A stretch of DNA of 64,000 nucleotides from Hyphomicrobiales bacterium (GTDB lineage Bacteria; Pseudomonadota; Alphaproteobacteria; Rhizobiales; Rhizobiaceae), in the NCBI GenBank assembly GCA_003577315.1, contig QEVK01000006.1:1-64000 (forward strand). Reading direction: 5' to 3'. Positions 25,871-33,822 of this stretch are shown piece by piece. Both the position numbers and the translations under genes were made by a program. The notes below the pieces were generated by a model. That model was given only the letters and a program-made list of their open reading frames with translations. It was not told the origin of the DNA and ran no database searches. Every line of letters begins with the position of its first letter. Position 1 is the first letter of the stretch.

Positions 25871-26544
25871 GCGCGTTCTATGCACTAGCTTTCGATGACC
25901 GCGTTGAGCTTCTCACCGACGGCGCAATTTACGCCGACGACGGCACGCTGCTCGACATCCGCCGCAAGGTCTGGACTAGTGACAGGTTGCCGCTCGCCAT
26001 TACCGGGCGGGGACATTCCGGTATGGTCGAGGCGATGGCGACCGCCATGTTATTCGCCGCGTCAATAGGTTCGTTCGACGAGGCGGTCGAGCGGATCGAC
26101 GGCATGTTGCGCCGCAGGGCCGAGAAGGGAGCGCCAGCCGATTTCGAGATGGTGCTGGTCGGCGTGTCGGAAACACGCGGGCCGGTGATCTACTATGCCG
26201 CGTCATGTGACGCGCATGGTGCCGACCTCGAGCCGTGGCGGTTGCACGATGTCGGGGGCGAAATCGGCGGCGGGAACGTTGTCGATGCGTCAGACCTCGA
26301 CGCCAGCGACGGCCTGCTCAATATCGGCGTGGAGCTATTCGAGCGGATGCGCGCCGTGCCGGGGCCGAATCCGACCCGACCCGACTTGCCGGACCTGTAT
26401 GGCATCGGCGGCCATATCGACTGGAGCGTTGTCGCCGCGAATGGTGCGGAGACAGTGCGCATCTGGGAATGGCCCGACGTCATTGGCGAGCCGATCAATC
26501 CAAAGCGCGAGGGCCGGGAGCCGGGCTGGCTGGAGGCGGCTTAG
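25867..26544 (+). CDS. Phage hypothetical protein, 225 residues
   Basis: The ATG overlaps the tape-measure stop in ATGA and has GGAGG upstream, so the two are coupled. The N-terminus 'FYALAFDDRVELLTDGAIYA' and 'PLAITGRGHSGMVEAMATA' vaguely recall proteasome-like Ntn folds, but I cannot assign a family. It is acidic, with no membrane segment. Its position after the tape measure suggests a tail or tip component. Confidence 0.7.
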   Translation: MSAFYALAFDDRVELLTDGAIYADDGTLLDIRRKVWTSDRLPLAITGRGHSGMVEAMATAMLFAASIGSFDEAVERIDGMLRRRAEKGAPADFEMVLVGVSETRGPVIYYAASCDAHGADLEPWRLHDVGGEIGGGNVVDASDLDASDGLLNIGVELFERMRAVPGPNPTRPDLPDLYGIGGHIDWSVVAANGAETVRIWEWPDVIGEPINPKREGREPGWLEAA

Positions 26545-26567
26545 CGCGGCTTGTTTTCTTGATCTCC

Positions 26568-26765
26568 CTATACCCACGTGCCGGGATTTACGCCTTTAAG
26601 GGCGTTTATCAAGTTCTTCAGGCGATCATCGATTTGGCGAAGCGTGACCTCTAGTACCTGATAATTCTTGTCTCGGATGCCGGCGTCCATAGCAACGTGC
26701 AGCCCTCGGTGAATATCCATCAGGTCGTCTATCGTTGCTTGGTTTGCCTTCTTCTGCGTTTCCAT
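26568..26765 (-). CDS. Small phage-region protein, 65 residues
   Basis: The ATG at 26765 follows GGGAGGGGAAT. The product is a charged helical protein ('ATIDDLMDIHRGLHVAMD', 'QVLEVTLRQIDDRLKNLIN'), probably a coiled-coil dimer. No family was recognised. It is downstream of, and on the same strand as, the Xre gene, so it may belong to the lysogeny transcript. Confidence 0.55.
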   Translation of the reverse strand: METQKKANQATIDDLMDIHRGLHVAMDAGIRDKNYQVLEVTLRQIDDRLKNLINALKGVNPGTWV

Positions 26766-26810
26766 ATTCCCCTCCCGTTTCGGGCAAGATGCGGGAGGAT
26801 GTTGAAGGCG

Positions 26811-27041
26811 TCAATCTCCCTTCCGCAACCGAACGCCCGGCCCGTCGCCGTTGCTGGCGATGAAGATCACGCCGGCTTGTTCGAGGGCGGTGCGGATGGC
26901 GGCCAGGTTGTGTGTGACAGGTGTATGCACGCCCTTCTCAAAGGAACGGACTGTCGAGAGGCCAACCCGTGCGGCGGCAGCAAGTTGGCTTTGAGTCCAT
27001 TCCAGAAGGCCGCGCGCGGCGCGGCATTGCGCTGGCGTCAT
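26811..27041 (-). CDS. Xre family transcriptional regulator (prophage)
   Basis: A 76-residue single-domain helix-turn-helix protein: 'CRAARGLLEWTQSQLAAAAR' and 'VGLSTVRSFEKGVHTP', then a short C-terminal strand 'GVIFIASNGDGPGVRLR' of the kind common in alphaproteobacterial Xre proteins. I chose the ATG at 27041, nine bases after GAGGAG; the ATG at 27050 is too close to it. It is divergent from the 27209 gene, and the region between carries two similar operator-like dyads. Confidence 0.8.
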   Translation of the reverse strand: MTPAQCRAARGLLEWTQSQLAAAARVGLSTVRSFEKGVHTPVTHNLAAIRTALEQAGVIFIASNGDGPGVRLRKGD

Positions 27042-27128
27042 GGTGGTCATCTCCTCTGTGTGGTGCACGGTTGGTAGCCGTGTGGGTGGTTAGCCCAGAA
27101 CTCCTTTCGCAGACTATTTCGTTCAATA

Positions 27129-27170
27129 CAACATTTTTCGTTGACATTTATTGTGCAACGAATATCGTTG
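27129..27170. promoter_or_regulatory. Twin operators overlapping a phage promoter
   Basis: CAACGA-ATA-TCGTTG (27156-27170) is a perfect 6+6 dyad. CAACATTTTTCGTTG (27129-27143) is a related imperfect site 27 bases upstream. A plus-strand promoter TTGACA (27141-27146) with TATCGT (27163-27168), 16-base spacer, overlaps both. This is the layout of a repressor control region facing the Xre gene. Confidence 0.6.
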
Positions 27171-27208
27171 TGTTGAGTTTAAATAGCTGACAACAGGAGC
27201 CAGCCCAC

Positions 27209-27595
27209 ATGAACGCCATTCAACCAATCGAACCCGCCGCCCCGGTCTTCCCTCCCATCTACGGAATGATTCTTAACCTCAACGGCAGGGCCGTCGACGG
27301 GTACGAGGAAGGAGACGTCCTGGAGATCGATACGCGGTTCCTGCCGGACGTCGGCGACCTTGTATGCGTCCATCTTCGGAATGGTCACTGCTACATGATG
27401 ACAACGGAAATGGCGCTGCCCGCGAAAATGTGGTCGCAGATGCCGTATCGCGAAAATCCGGACAGTGAGGTCCATGCGCTGTTTGTCGGGCGCGTTCTCG
27501 GCGATCCTGACCCGCGCTTGCGCACCCTCAAGCTTGAGGACTGCTGGGCCATCCATGTCTGCACAGGCAAGCTGGATCAGGAGGCAGCAGCATGA
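27209..27595 (+). CDS. Phage protein with S24/LexA-like beta-barrel features
   Basis: A 128-residue protein; the ATG follows CAGGAG. 'YGMILNLNGRAVDGYEEGDV' with 'LEIDTRFLPDVGDLVCVHLR' and 'HCYMMTT' follows the strand order of S24 peptidase/LexA C-terminal domains, where a surface is exposed before 'GDIV'. A catalytic Ser-Lys dyad is not evident, so it may be a non-cleaving relative. It has no DNA-binding domain. It is expressed from the operator-bearing promoter, divergent from Xre. Confidence 0.6.
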   Translation: MNAIQPIEPAAPVFPPIYGMILNLNGRAVDGYEEGDVLEIDTRFLPDVGDLVCVHLRNGHCYMMTTEMALPAKMWSQMPYRENPDSEVHALFVGRVLGDPDPRLRTLKLEDCWAIHVCTGKLDQEAAA

Positions 27596-27783
27596 CCACC
27601 AACAAATTCGCTATCGACAGACTGGAAGCCGCCATTGACTGCATCCTCGCTGCCGAGACGATGGCGATGGAAGACAGCCCGGTCGCCACGCGGTTTAGTC
27701 ACCGCGCCTACCAGTTGGTCACGGCAGCGCTCTTTTCGCTTAAGGGCGAGGACGACCCGCAAGCGAACGAACCAGTTTACTGA
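27592..27783 (+). CDS. Small phage-region protein, 63 residues
   Basis: The ATG overlaps the previous stop in ATGA, so the two are coupled. The product is a helical soluble protein ('FAIDRLEAAIDCILAAETMA' and 'RAYQLVTAALFSLKGED'). No family was recognised. Its stop lies six bases before the tRNA-like gene. Confidence 0.6.
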   Translation: MTTNKFAIDRLEAAIDCILAAETMAMEDSPVATRFSHRAYQLVTAALFSLKGEDDPQANEPVY

Positions 27784-27789
27784 CCTATC

Positions 27790-27865
27790 GCCCGCGTATC
27801 GTCCCTGTCTTCTAAACAGGCAGACGTAACGGATCATGCACGTTCGAATCGTGCCGCGGGCACCA
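27790..27865 (+). tRNA. tRNA-Arg(UCU)-like gene without a D arm
   Basis: A perfect 7-bp acceptor (GCCCGCG with CGCGGGC) is followed by A and an encoded CCA. The anticodon stem-loop is CCTGT-CTTCTAA-ACAGG, anticodon TCT. The T arm is GCACG-TTCGAAT-CGTGC with the invariant TTC. Only seven bases (TATCGTC) separate the acceptor and anticodon stems, so there is no D arm. CGTC at 27800-27803 can instead pair with GACG at 27823-27826, lengthening the anticodon arm across a CA bulge. Seventeen bases separate the anticodon and T arms. It sits in prophage DNA and may be a decoy, att remnant or specialised tRNA. Confidence 0.55.
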
Positions 27866-28106
27866 AATCAAACCGGCCTCTACCAGCACGCTCGCGTGCA
27901 GGCCGCAGTAGCACTCAGGCGCTCGCCTGCCTCTGTGTCGTCTCTTCTCCTCCGACGCAGGGGCAGGTTCTATGTCGCATCCTTGTCGCGTTTCGTAGCC
28001 TTCGTTTGTTACCACGCATTACAAATCAATACGTTAGATGCGACAAATTTCAGGGTCTTGCGACAAGGAATTTGGGAGAAAATGGAGCTAAGTGCTTGAT
28101 TTTGTT
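27866..28106. other. 241-base gap between the tRNA-like gene and tRNA-Gln
   Basis: No convincing gene is present. Two short direct motifs GCGACAA (about 28040 and 28060) are visible. This is the likely distal prophage end and could hold att-flanking DNA. Confidence 0.4.
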
Positions 28107-28180
28107 TGGCTGGGGAACCTGGATTCGAACCAGGACTAACGGAGTCAGAGTCCGCTGGTCTACCGTTAACCTATTCCCCA
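28107..28180 (-). tRNA. tRNA-Gln(CUG)
   Basis: Read on the minus strand, all four arms fold. The acceptor is TGGGGAA/TTCCCCA with discriminator G and encoded CCA. The anticodon loop is CTCTGAC in stem GCGGA/TCCGT, giving anticodon CTG. The T arm is CCTGG-TTCGAAT-CCAGG. It has normal length at 74 bases. Its 3' end faces the prophage remnant. Confidence 0.93.
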
Positions 28181-28573
28181 GAACCGCGGCGATCTGGATC
28201 GCCGGCCGGGTGCGGGGCCGTGCCGGTCGGCGTATGCGTTCCGGCGGGGAGGTCCCGTCCCCGTCTGGTGCGGCCTTGTAGCACATTCGTCCCGTCGATC
28301 AAGACCCCAGTTGACCTGCCGGCACGGGAAGCGCCCCGCGGTTTCCGCCGGCCCTGATCGGCGGCTTCTCCTGATCGGGCACCATGACAATATAGGCGCT
28401 GCGCGGCGTCGTTCAATGAAGATGGCGGCCGCATCCGCCCCGTCGCAGGGGTGCCGGCCAGCGGATCGCCGGCGAAAACGGCGGCCGGGCGCGCCCGAAA
28501 TTAACTCTCCCTCAAGGTTAATGCCGCATTGTCGCCGCTCGAACAAAAGCGTTGCGTTACCTGGAGAGTGTCC
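28181..28573. other. 393-base intergenic region
   Basis: Separates tRNA-Gln from sleB and should carry both divergent promoters. TTAA halves near 28501-28522 are 13 bases apart, too far for a CtrA box. No gene was recognised. Confidence 0.4.
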
Positions 28574-29755
28574 GTGCTGCGTCGACTTGTCCTGCGCCGG
28601 CGAGGCTTCGCCCGGCCTGCGCGTTCTTCCGCCGCTCCCCTCGTCATCGGTCTCGGCATCCTCCTCGGCTCGCCCACCCCGGCCGCGTTCCAGGACATGG
28701 CGAGCTTCGTCTCCGGCACCGAGCGGGCTTCGGCGCGCTGGGGCTCCTTCGTCGAGAAATCCGTGGCCGGCTCGGTCCACAGCGCCGAGATGCCGTTTGT
28801 CGACGCCACCGTGACCGGCTCGGTCTCCGGCGGCGGGCTGGTGGCGCCCGGCCTCGGCGCGGTCGCCCTGAAGGGCGGCAACGCGGCCGCCGACACGCCC
28901 GACGAGGCGCGCGTCAACCGCGCCGACAAGCGCGGCCGCCTCGTCAACGTCGTGCCCGCCGCGCCGCCGAAATCGTTCAATGCCGGCTCGGTGTTCCAGC
29001 GCACCAGCATGCTGAGCGCCCCGCGCGACGAGCCCGAGACGGCGATGGCGTTCGTCGAGCCGCAGATCAGGGGCAAGGAGATCGAGATCGCCGCCGCCTT
29101 CCACGTGCGCGAGAGCCACAAGGCAGACCCCGGCGTGCCGTCCTTCCTGGCCTCGCTGGTCAACAACGACAAGGCCGACGTCCTCGCCACCGCCTACGCC
29201 CCCGCCGAGCCCGACTATGCCCGGGCCTCGCCCTTCGCCAGCCTGCTCGGGCAGGAGGAGGAGGAGGCCGGCGGCCGCTTCATTCCCCCTGTCGGCGAGG
29301 GCGACCACGCCTGGATGAGCAAGCCGCTGCCGGAGCACGTCTTTTCCGCCGCCGAGCAGAAATGCCTCGCCGAGGGCATCTATTTCGAGGCGCGCGGCGA
29401 GGACGTGAAGGGCCAGGCCGCCGTGGCGCAGGTCATCCTCAACCGCGTGCGCAACCCCGCCTATCCCTCGACCATCTGCGGCGTGGTCTACCAGAACCGC
29501 AACTGGCGCAACCGCTGCCAGTTCTCCTTCGCCTGCGACGGCACGAGGCCGCGCGTGCGCAGCCAGCACCACTACCGCGTGGCGCAGGAGGTGGCCATGG
29601 CCGTCACCGCCGGCAAGATCTTCATCCCCGAGGTCGGGTCGGCCACCCATTATCACGCCACCTACGTGCATCCGCGCTGGGCGCGCACCATGGAGAAGAT
29701 GAAGAAGATCGGCCTGCACATCTTCTATCGCACCCATGGCGGCGGCTGGAGCTGA
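28574..29755 (+). CDS. Cell wall hydrolase, SleB family
   Basis: A 393-residue protein from the GTG at 28574, five bases after GGAGAG; frame extends to a TTG at 28529. It has an N-terminal signal or anchor ('PLVIGLGILLGSPTPAAF'), a long low-complexity region (about 40-260), then a SleB catalytic domain: 'KCLAEGIYFEARGEDVKGQA' with the catalytic Glu, 'AQVILNRVRNPAYPSTICGV', 'QFSFACDG' and 'ATHYHATYVHPRWA'. The domain cleaves peptidoglycan glycan strands. In non-sporulating rhizobia it serves cell-wall remodelling. It is probably monocistronic. Confidence 0.9.
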   Translation: MLRRLVLRRRGFARPARSSAAPLVIGLGILLGSPTPAAFQDMASFVSGTERASARWGSFVEKSVAGSVHSAEMPFVDATVTGSVSGGGLVAPGLGAVALKGGNAAADTPDEARVNRADKRGRLVNVVPAAPPKSFNAGSVFQRTSMLSAPRDEPETAMAFVEPQIRGKEIEIAAAFHVRESHKADPGVPSFLASLVNNDKADVLATAYAPAEPDYARASPFASLLGQEEEEAGGRFIPPVGEGDHAWMSKPLPEHVFSAAEQKCLAEGIYFEARGEDVKGQAAVAQVILNRVRNPAYPSTICGVVYQNRNWRNRCQFSFACDGTRPRVRSQHHYRVAQEVAMAVTAGKIFIPEVGSATHYHATYVHPRWARTMEKMKKIGLHIFYRTHGGGWS

Positions 29756-29985
29756 ACCGGCCGCAAACCGCCCGGCCGGGCCGCGCCCGCGCCCGGATTC
29801 GGCCGAATCCGCCGCGGCGTTTGGCGGCGCGTCCCGCGCCATGCCTTCAAGCCGTTGAAATAAAAGCAGGATTAAGTTCCGTGACATGATCCCGACCCGG
29901 CTTGACTGGGCAGGGGGGTCTCACTATGTTGCGCCCGACTTTGGAAGCGGAAAGCCGAAGGCGGCTGTCCGGGCAGGAGGTTGCG

Positions 29986-30405
29986 ATGGCCGGCTCCAAA
30001 AAGCCGGACGAACCCGGAGGGACCGTGCCCGGCGCATCGCGCCGACCGGACGCAAGCGGCCGGGACGATCTCGACCGCCGCAGTCGCGCGCTCGACGAGG
30101 CGCTGGCCGCCAGACGGCCGGCCGCACGCGACGGCGCCGAACGCGGCGGACCTGCCACGGGCGGGCTTGCCGGTTTCGGGCAGGCGCTCAGGCTGTCGAG
30201 CGAATTCATCGCCGGCATCGCGGTGGGGGCGGGCCTCGGGTGGCTGATCGACACCATGGCGGGCACCTCGCCGTGGGGGCTGATCGTCTTTCTGCTTCTC
30301 GGCTTCGCGGCCGGCGTGCTCAACGTGCTGCGCTCCGCGGGGCTGGTTGCCGAGCCGGACAACCGGGCGCAGCGCCCGCGGGCGGACCGGCGGGACGAGA
30401 ACTGA
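29986..30405 (+). CDS. atpI: ATP synthase assembly protein I (AtpI)
   Basis: A 139-residue protein; the ATG at 29986 has CAGGAGG upstream, and the frame runs back to 29902 without a better site. A charged N-terminal half is followed by two helices with the AtpI motif '[19 protein letters not shown]' and '[19 protein letters not shown]'. AtpI aids c-ring assembly and possibly Mg2+ handling. It opens the F0 operon, 71 bases before atpB, the usual alphaproteobacterial order. Confidence 0.9.
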   Translation: MAGSKKPDEPGGTVPGASRRPDASGRDDLDRRSRALDEALAARRPAARDGAERGGPATGGLAGFGQALRLSSEFIAGIAVGAGLGWLIDTMAGTSPWGLIVFLLLGFAAGVLNVLRSAGLVAEPDNRAQRPRADRRDEN

Positions 30406-30476
30406 TCTGCCGCCGGCCGGCGGCACGGAAACTGAACTTGCGCCGCAGGGCGCGCGACGCATCGAGGGGGTCCAGG

Positions 30477-31226
30477 TTGGCCAACGATCCGATCCACCAG
30501 TTTCACATCACGAAATTGATTCCGATCGAGATCGGCGGGCTCGATCTCTCCTTCACCAATTCGTCGCTGTTCATGGTGGCGACGGTCGCGACCGCCGGCG
30601 CGTTCCTCTACCTGACGACCGCCAGCCGCGGCCTGGTGCCGAGCCGGTTGCAGTCGATCTCGGAGATGTCCTACGAATTCGTCGCCAACATGCTGCGCGA
30701 CGCGGCCGGAACCCAGGGGATGCGGTTCTTCCCGCTGGTGTTCTCGCTGTTCATGTTCGTGCTGATGGCGAACTTGCTCGGCATGTTCCCCTATTTCTTC
30801 ACCGTCACAAGCCACATCATCGTCACCTTCGCGCTGTCGATGCTGGTCATCGGCACGGTCGTGGTCTACGGCTTCTGGAAGCACGGGCTCAAGTTCCTCG
30901 GCCTGTTCGTGCCGCAGGGCGTGCCGGGCGTGCTGGTGCCGCTGGTCGTGGCCATCGAGGTGGTCTCGTTCCTGTCCCGCCCGATCAGCCTTTCCGTCCG
31001 TCTGTTCGCCAACATGCTGGCCGGCCACATCACGCTCAAGGTGTTCGCCGGCTTCGTCGTGTCGCTGGCCTCGTTCGGGGCGCTCGGCGTCGGCGGGGCG
31101 GTGCTGCCGCTGATCATGACGGTCGCGCTGACGGGCCTCGAGTTCCTCGTGGCGTTCCTGCAGGCCTACGTCTTCGCGGTGCTGACCTGCATGTATCTCA
31201 ACGACGCGCTGCACCCGTCGCACTGA
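30477..31226 (+). CDS. atpB: F0F1 ATP synthase subunit a
   Basis: A 249-residue, six-helix protein of the inner membrane. The TTG at 30477 follows GAGGGGG and gives the expected N-terminus '[10 protein letters not shown]'. The essential arginine of the proton half-channels is in '[15 protein letters not shown]', with the late conserved '[18 protein letters not shown]'. It forms the stator channel against the c ring. The gene is second in the F0 operon. Confidence 0.95.
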   Translation: MANDPIHQFHITKLIPIEIGGLDLSFTNSSLFMVATVATAGAFLYLTTASRGLVPSRLQSISEMSYEFVANMLRDAAGTQGMRFFPLVFSLFMFVLMANLLGMFPYFFTVTSHIIVTFALSMLVIGTVVVYGFWKHGLKFLGLFVPQGVPGVLVPLVVAIEVVSFLSRPISLSVRLFANMLAGHITLKVFAGFVVSLASFGALGVGGAVLPLIMTVALTGLEFLVAFLQAYVFAVLTCMYLNDALHPSH

Positions 31227-31309
31227 CCCTTTCGCATACCGTTCACCGGCGGGTCGCCCCGCCTCGACAGAAAACCCGATCATCCAAGTTCCATCGAAGG
31301 AGTTCTACA

Positions 31310-31537
31310 ATGGAAGCTGAAGCAGCGAAGTTCATCGGCGCCGGCATTGCCACCATCGGCATGGGCGGTGCGGGCATCGGCCTCGGCCACATCTTCGGCA
31401 ACTATCTCGCGGGCGCGCTGCGCAACCCGTCCGCCGCCGACGGCCAGTTCGGCCGCCTGATCTTCGGCTTCGCCGTGACGGAAGCTCTGGGCATCTTCTC
31501 GCTGCTCGTCGCGCTGCTGCTGCTGTTCGCGGTCTGA
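31310..31537 (+). CDS. atpE: F0F1 ATP synthase subunit c
   Basis: A 75-residue hairpin of two helices: Gly-rich first helix '[20 protein letters not shown]', polar loop '[11 protein letters not shown]' and second helix containing the proton-carrying Glu in '[20 protein letters not shown]'. The ATG at 31310 follows GAAGGAG. The Glu without a Na+-type ligand set indicates proton coupling. It lies between a and b' subunits. Confidence 0.95.
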   Translation: MEAEAAKFIGAGIATIGMGGAGIGLGHIFGNYLAGALRNPSAADGQFGRLIFGFAVTEALGIFSLLVALLLLFAV

Positions 31538-31600
31538 GCCGGAAAGCCGCACAGGCCGGCCGCGGCAAGCGGCCGGCTGTTCTCTAGACAGGGGTAGTCC

Positions 31601-32197
31601 ATGTTCACGGCGCCTGCATTCGCGCAGGAGACGGAAGCGGGACCGGAAGCCGAGGCGCCGCAAGCGCCCGAGACGCATTCCGAGGTCGGCGTCGAGCACG
31701 ACGCCGGCGGCAGTTTCCCGCCCTTCGATTCCTCGACCTTTCCCTCGCAGCTCCTATGGCTGGCGATCACCTTCGGCCTGTTCTACCTGTTCCTGAAGAA
31801 GGTGGTGCTGCCGCGCATCGGCGGCATCCTCGAGGTGCGGCAGGACCGCATCGCCCAGGATCTGGGCGAGGCCGCCCGCATGAAGGAGGAGGCCGACGCC
31901 GCGGTCGCCGCCTACGAGCAGGAGCTGGCCGACGCCAGGGCCCGCGCCAACGCCATCGGCCAGGAGGCGCGCGACGACGCCAAGGCCAGGGCCGAGGCCG
32001 AGCGCAAGAAGGTCGAGGCCTCGCTCGAGGGCAGGCTTTCCGAGGCCGAGGCGCGCATCGCGCTCATCAAGGACGCAGCCATGCGCGACGTCGGCCAGAT
32101 CGCCGAGGAGACGGCGGGCGCCATCGTGCGCCAGCTCGTCGGCACGGACGCGGACAAGGCCGCGGTTTCGGCCGCCGTCAAGGCGGCGAGGGGGTAG
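31601..32197 (+). CDS. atpG: F0F1 ATP synthase subunit b'
   Basis: A 198-residue protein with a variable Glu/Pro-rich N-terminus, one membrane helix ('[20 protein letters not shown]'), then '[20 protein letters not shown]' and a long Ala/Glu coiled coil. The 'LPRIGxIxExRxxRI' motif marks b' rather than b. With b it forms the peripheral stalk heterodimer found in alphaproteobacteria and phototrophs. It ends three bases before atpF. Confidence 0.93.
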   Translation: MFTAPAFAQETEAGPEAEAPQAPETHSEVGVEHDAGGSFPPFDSSTFPSQLLWLAITFGLFYLFLKKVVLPRIGGILEVRQDRIAQDLGEAARMKEEADAAVAAYEQELADARARANAIGQEARDDAKARAEAERKKVEASLEGRLSEAEARIALIKDAAMRDVGQIAEETAGAIVRQLVGTDADKAAVSAAVKAARG

Positions 32198-32200
32198 GCC

Positions 32201-32680
32201 ATGGACGCTACATTCTGGGCCATGATCGGCCTCGTCCTCTTCCTCGCCATCCTCGCCTACTACGGGGTGCCGGGCCTGATCGGCAAGGCGCTCGACGCCC
32301 GCGCCGAGCGCATCCGCCACGACCTCGACGAGGCGCGGCGCCTGCGCGACGAGGCCCAGCAGCTCCTGGCCGAGTACCAGCGCAAGCGCAAGGAAGCCGA
32401 GCAGGAGGCCGGCGACATCGTCGCCGCCGCCAGGCGCGAGGCCGAGATACTGGTGGCCGAGGCCAAGCAGAAGACCGACGACTATGTCGCGCGTCGCACC
32501 GCGCTCGCCGAGCAGAAGATCGCGCAGGCCGAGCGTGACGCCGTCGCCGAGGTGCGCGGCCGCGCCGTCGACATCGCCGTCGAGGCCGCGGGCAAGCTGC
32601 TCGCCGACAAGGTCGACACCGGCAAGGACGCCAGCCTGTTCAAGTCGGCGCTGGCCGAGGTCAAGGCGAGGCTGAACTAG
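32201..32680 (+). CDS. atpF: F0F1 ATP synthase subunit b
   Basis: A 159-residue protein with an N-terminal membrane helix ('FWAMIGLVLFLAILAYYGV') and a long charged coiled coil, the family's normal size. It pairs with b' to hold F1 to the membrane. F1 genes do not follow, as is usual in this order where they form another operon. Its TAG stop is the first triplet of dispersed repeat copy B, and a terminator follows at 32811. Confidence 0.93.
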   Translation: MDATFWAMIGLVLFLAILAYYGVPGLIGKALDARAERIRHDLDEARRLRDEAQQLLAEYQRKRKEAEQEAGDIVAAARREAEILVAEAKQKTDDYVARRTALAEQKIAQAERDAVAEVRGRAVDIAVEAAGKLLADKVDTGKDASLFKSALAEVKARLN

Positions 32681-32780
32681 GGCGTTTTGCAGTCAAGTGG
32701 ACTCACTTGACGTTGCATGAATGCAGCTGAAACAAAGAGATAGAGCGGCAGCCCGGGCTTGTCCGGGCGTCCGCCGCTCT
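32678..32780 (+). repeat. Dispersed two-hairpin repeat, copy B
   Basis: A full-length match to 11384-11486. Hairpin 1 is TCAAGTG-GACT-CACTTGA, perfect here where copy A has one mispair. Hairpin 2 is AGAGCGGC...GCCGCTCT. Again it begins at the upstream gene's TAG stop. The 'AAAGAGATAGAGCGG' run matches a repeat I recall from rhizobial intergenic regions. Confidence 0.85.
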
Positions 32781-32810
32781 AGCCTCGCCCGGCCATCCCA
32801 GGGATCGAAG

Positions 32811-32838
32811 ACGCCGCCTGCGGGCGGCGTTTTCGTTT
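32811..32838 (+). terminator. Intrinsic terminator of the F0 operon
   Basis: ACGCCGCC-TGCG-GGCGGCGT forms a perfect 8-bp GC stem followed by TTTCGTTT, about 130 bases after atpF. Confidence 0.8.
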
Positions 32839-32970
32839 CCGGGCCTTTTGTCACGTTCCCCTCACCGCTACCGTTTGCGCTGCCGGCGACGCACAAGGGA
32901 CGTGCTGTGCCGCCCTGACCCCATTCACGGGGGAGAGGATGGGGTCGTTGCCGTGAAAACCTGAAACGGC

Positions 32971-33621
32971 CTATGCCCTGAACGGCGCGAAGGACAGCCG
33001 GTGCAGCCGCGGCGCCGGCCCGTGCGCGTCGATCGCCGCGCGGTGGCGCGCTGTGGCATAGCCCATATGGATCTCGAAGCCGTAGCGGCCGTCGCACGAG
33101 CCGGCGCGGCCCATCATGCGGTCGCGCATCACCTTGGCGACGATGGAGGCGGCGGCGATCGACTGCGAGCGCCGGTCGCCCTTGACGACGGCGCGGCCGA
33201 TGCAGGAAAGGCCCGGCGGCACGTCGCGCCCGTCGGCCAGCACCATGCGCGGCCGCGCGCACAGCCCCGCCACCGCCCGGCGCATCGCCTCCAGGCTCGC
33301 CTTGCGGATGTCGCCGCAGTCGATGGACGCGGCGCTGACCGAGGCGAAGGAGACCGAAACGGCGCGGGCGAGGATGTCGCCGAACACCGCCTCGCGGGCT
33401 GCCGCGTCGAGGCGCTTGGAATCGTCCAGCCCGGCCGGGATGTCGTCGGGGTCGAGGATGACCGCCGCCGCCGCCACCGGCCCGGCCAGCGGGCCGCGCC
33501 CGGCCTCGTCCGTGCCGGCGACCGGCCACAGCCCCTCGCGCCGCGCCGCCTGCTCCAGCGCGAAGTCGGGCTTCAGCGGCAGCTCGAAGAGAAGGGGAGA
33601 ATCGGGACGCGCACGAGGCAT
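32971..33621 (-). CDS. rnhB: Ribonuclease HII
   Basis: A 216-residue enzyme that nicks RNA-DNA hybrids, including single misincorporated ribonucleotides. The catalytic '[14 protein letters not shown]' (Asp38, Glu39) and the '[10 protein letters not shown]' element are present, with a further acidic residue in 'MVLADGRD' and the '[12 protein letters not shown]' helix. The start gives the usual short proline-rich leader. It is convergent with the F0 operon. Confidence 0.95.
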   Translation of the reverse strand: MPRARPDSPLLFELPLKPDFALEQAARREGLWPVAGTDEAGRGPLAGPVAAAAVILDPDDIPAGLDDSKRLDAAAREAVFGDILARAVSVSFASVSAASIDCGDIRKASLEAMRRAVAGLCARPRMVLADGRDVPPGLSCIGRAVVKGDRRSQSIAAASIVAKVMRDRMMGRAGSCDGRYGFEIHMGYATARHRAAIDAHGPAPRLHRLSFAPFRA

Positions 33622-33822
33622 GGTGCGGCGATGCTCGCATCGGTCCCGATTCTCCGCAAGGCCTTCCCCGTTCCTGGGGCGGGAGGGGGAAGGCGACCGT
33701 CTGGCTCATGGGGACAGGAGGGCCGGACGGAAACCGTGTCGCTGCCGGGGGGAGGCGGAAGAGGACGACCGGAAACGGCCGCCCTTGCGGTCATCTGCCG
33801 CGCCGCTTCCACCCTTGTCGCC

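Larger units (their letters stand above)
23850..28106. mobile_element. Degenerate prophage remnant ending at tRNA-Gln
   Basis: The segment holds a terminase C-terminus, a tape-measure protein, several phage-type small genes, an Xre repressor with divergent operators, an S24-like protein and a tRNA-like gene. Portal, capsid, tail-tube and integrase genes are missing. Terminase joins directly to tape measure, so large internal deletions are implied. The right end coincides with the 3' end of tRNA-Gln (28107), a common attachment site. The left end is a cut inside yeaH. No flanking direct repeat could be found, as expected if the left att site was deleted. Confidence 0.75.

Noticed and set aside
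27866-28106. CRISPR-like or att direct repeats beside tRNA-Gln
   Set aside because: Only short GCGACAA repeats were seen; there is no regular spacer array and no long duplication.
28501-28522. Possible CtrA box upstream of sleB
   Set aside because: Two TTAA halves are present but 13 bases apart; the CtrA site requires TTAA-N7-TTAA.
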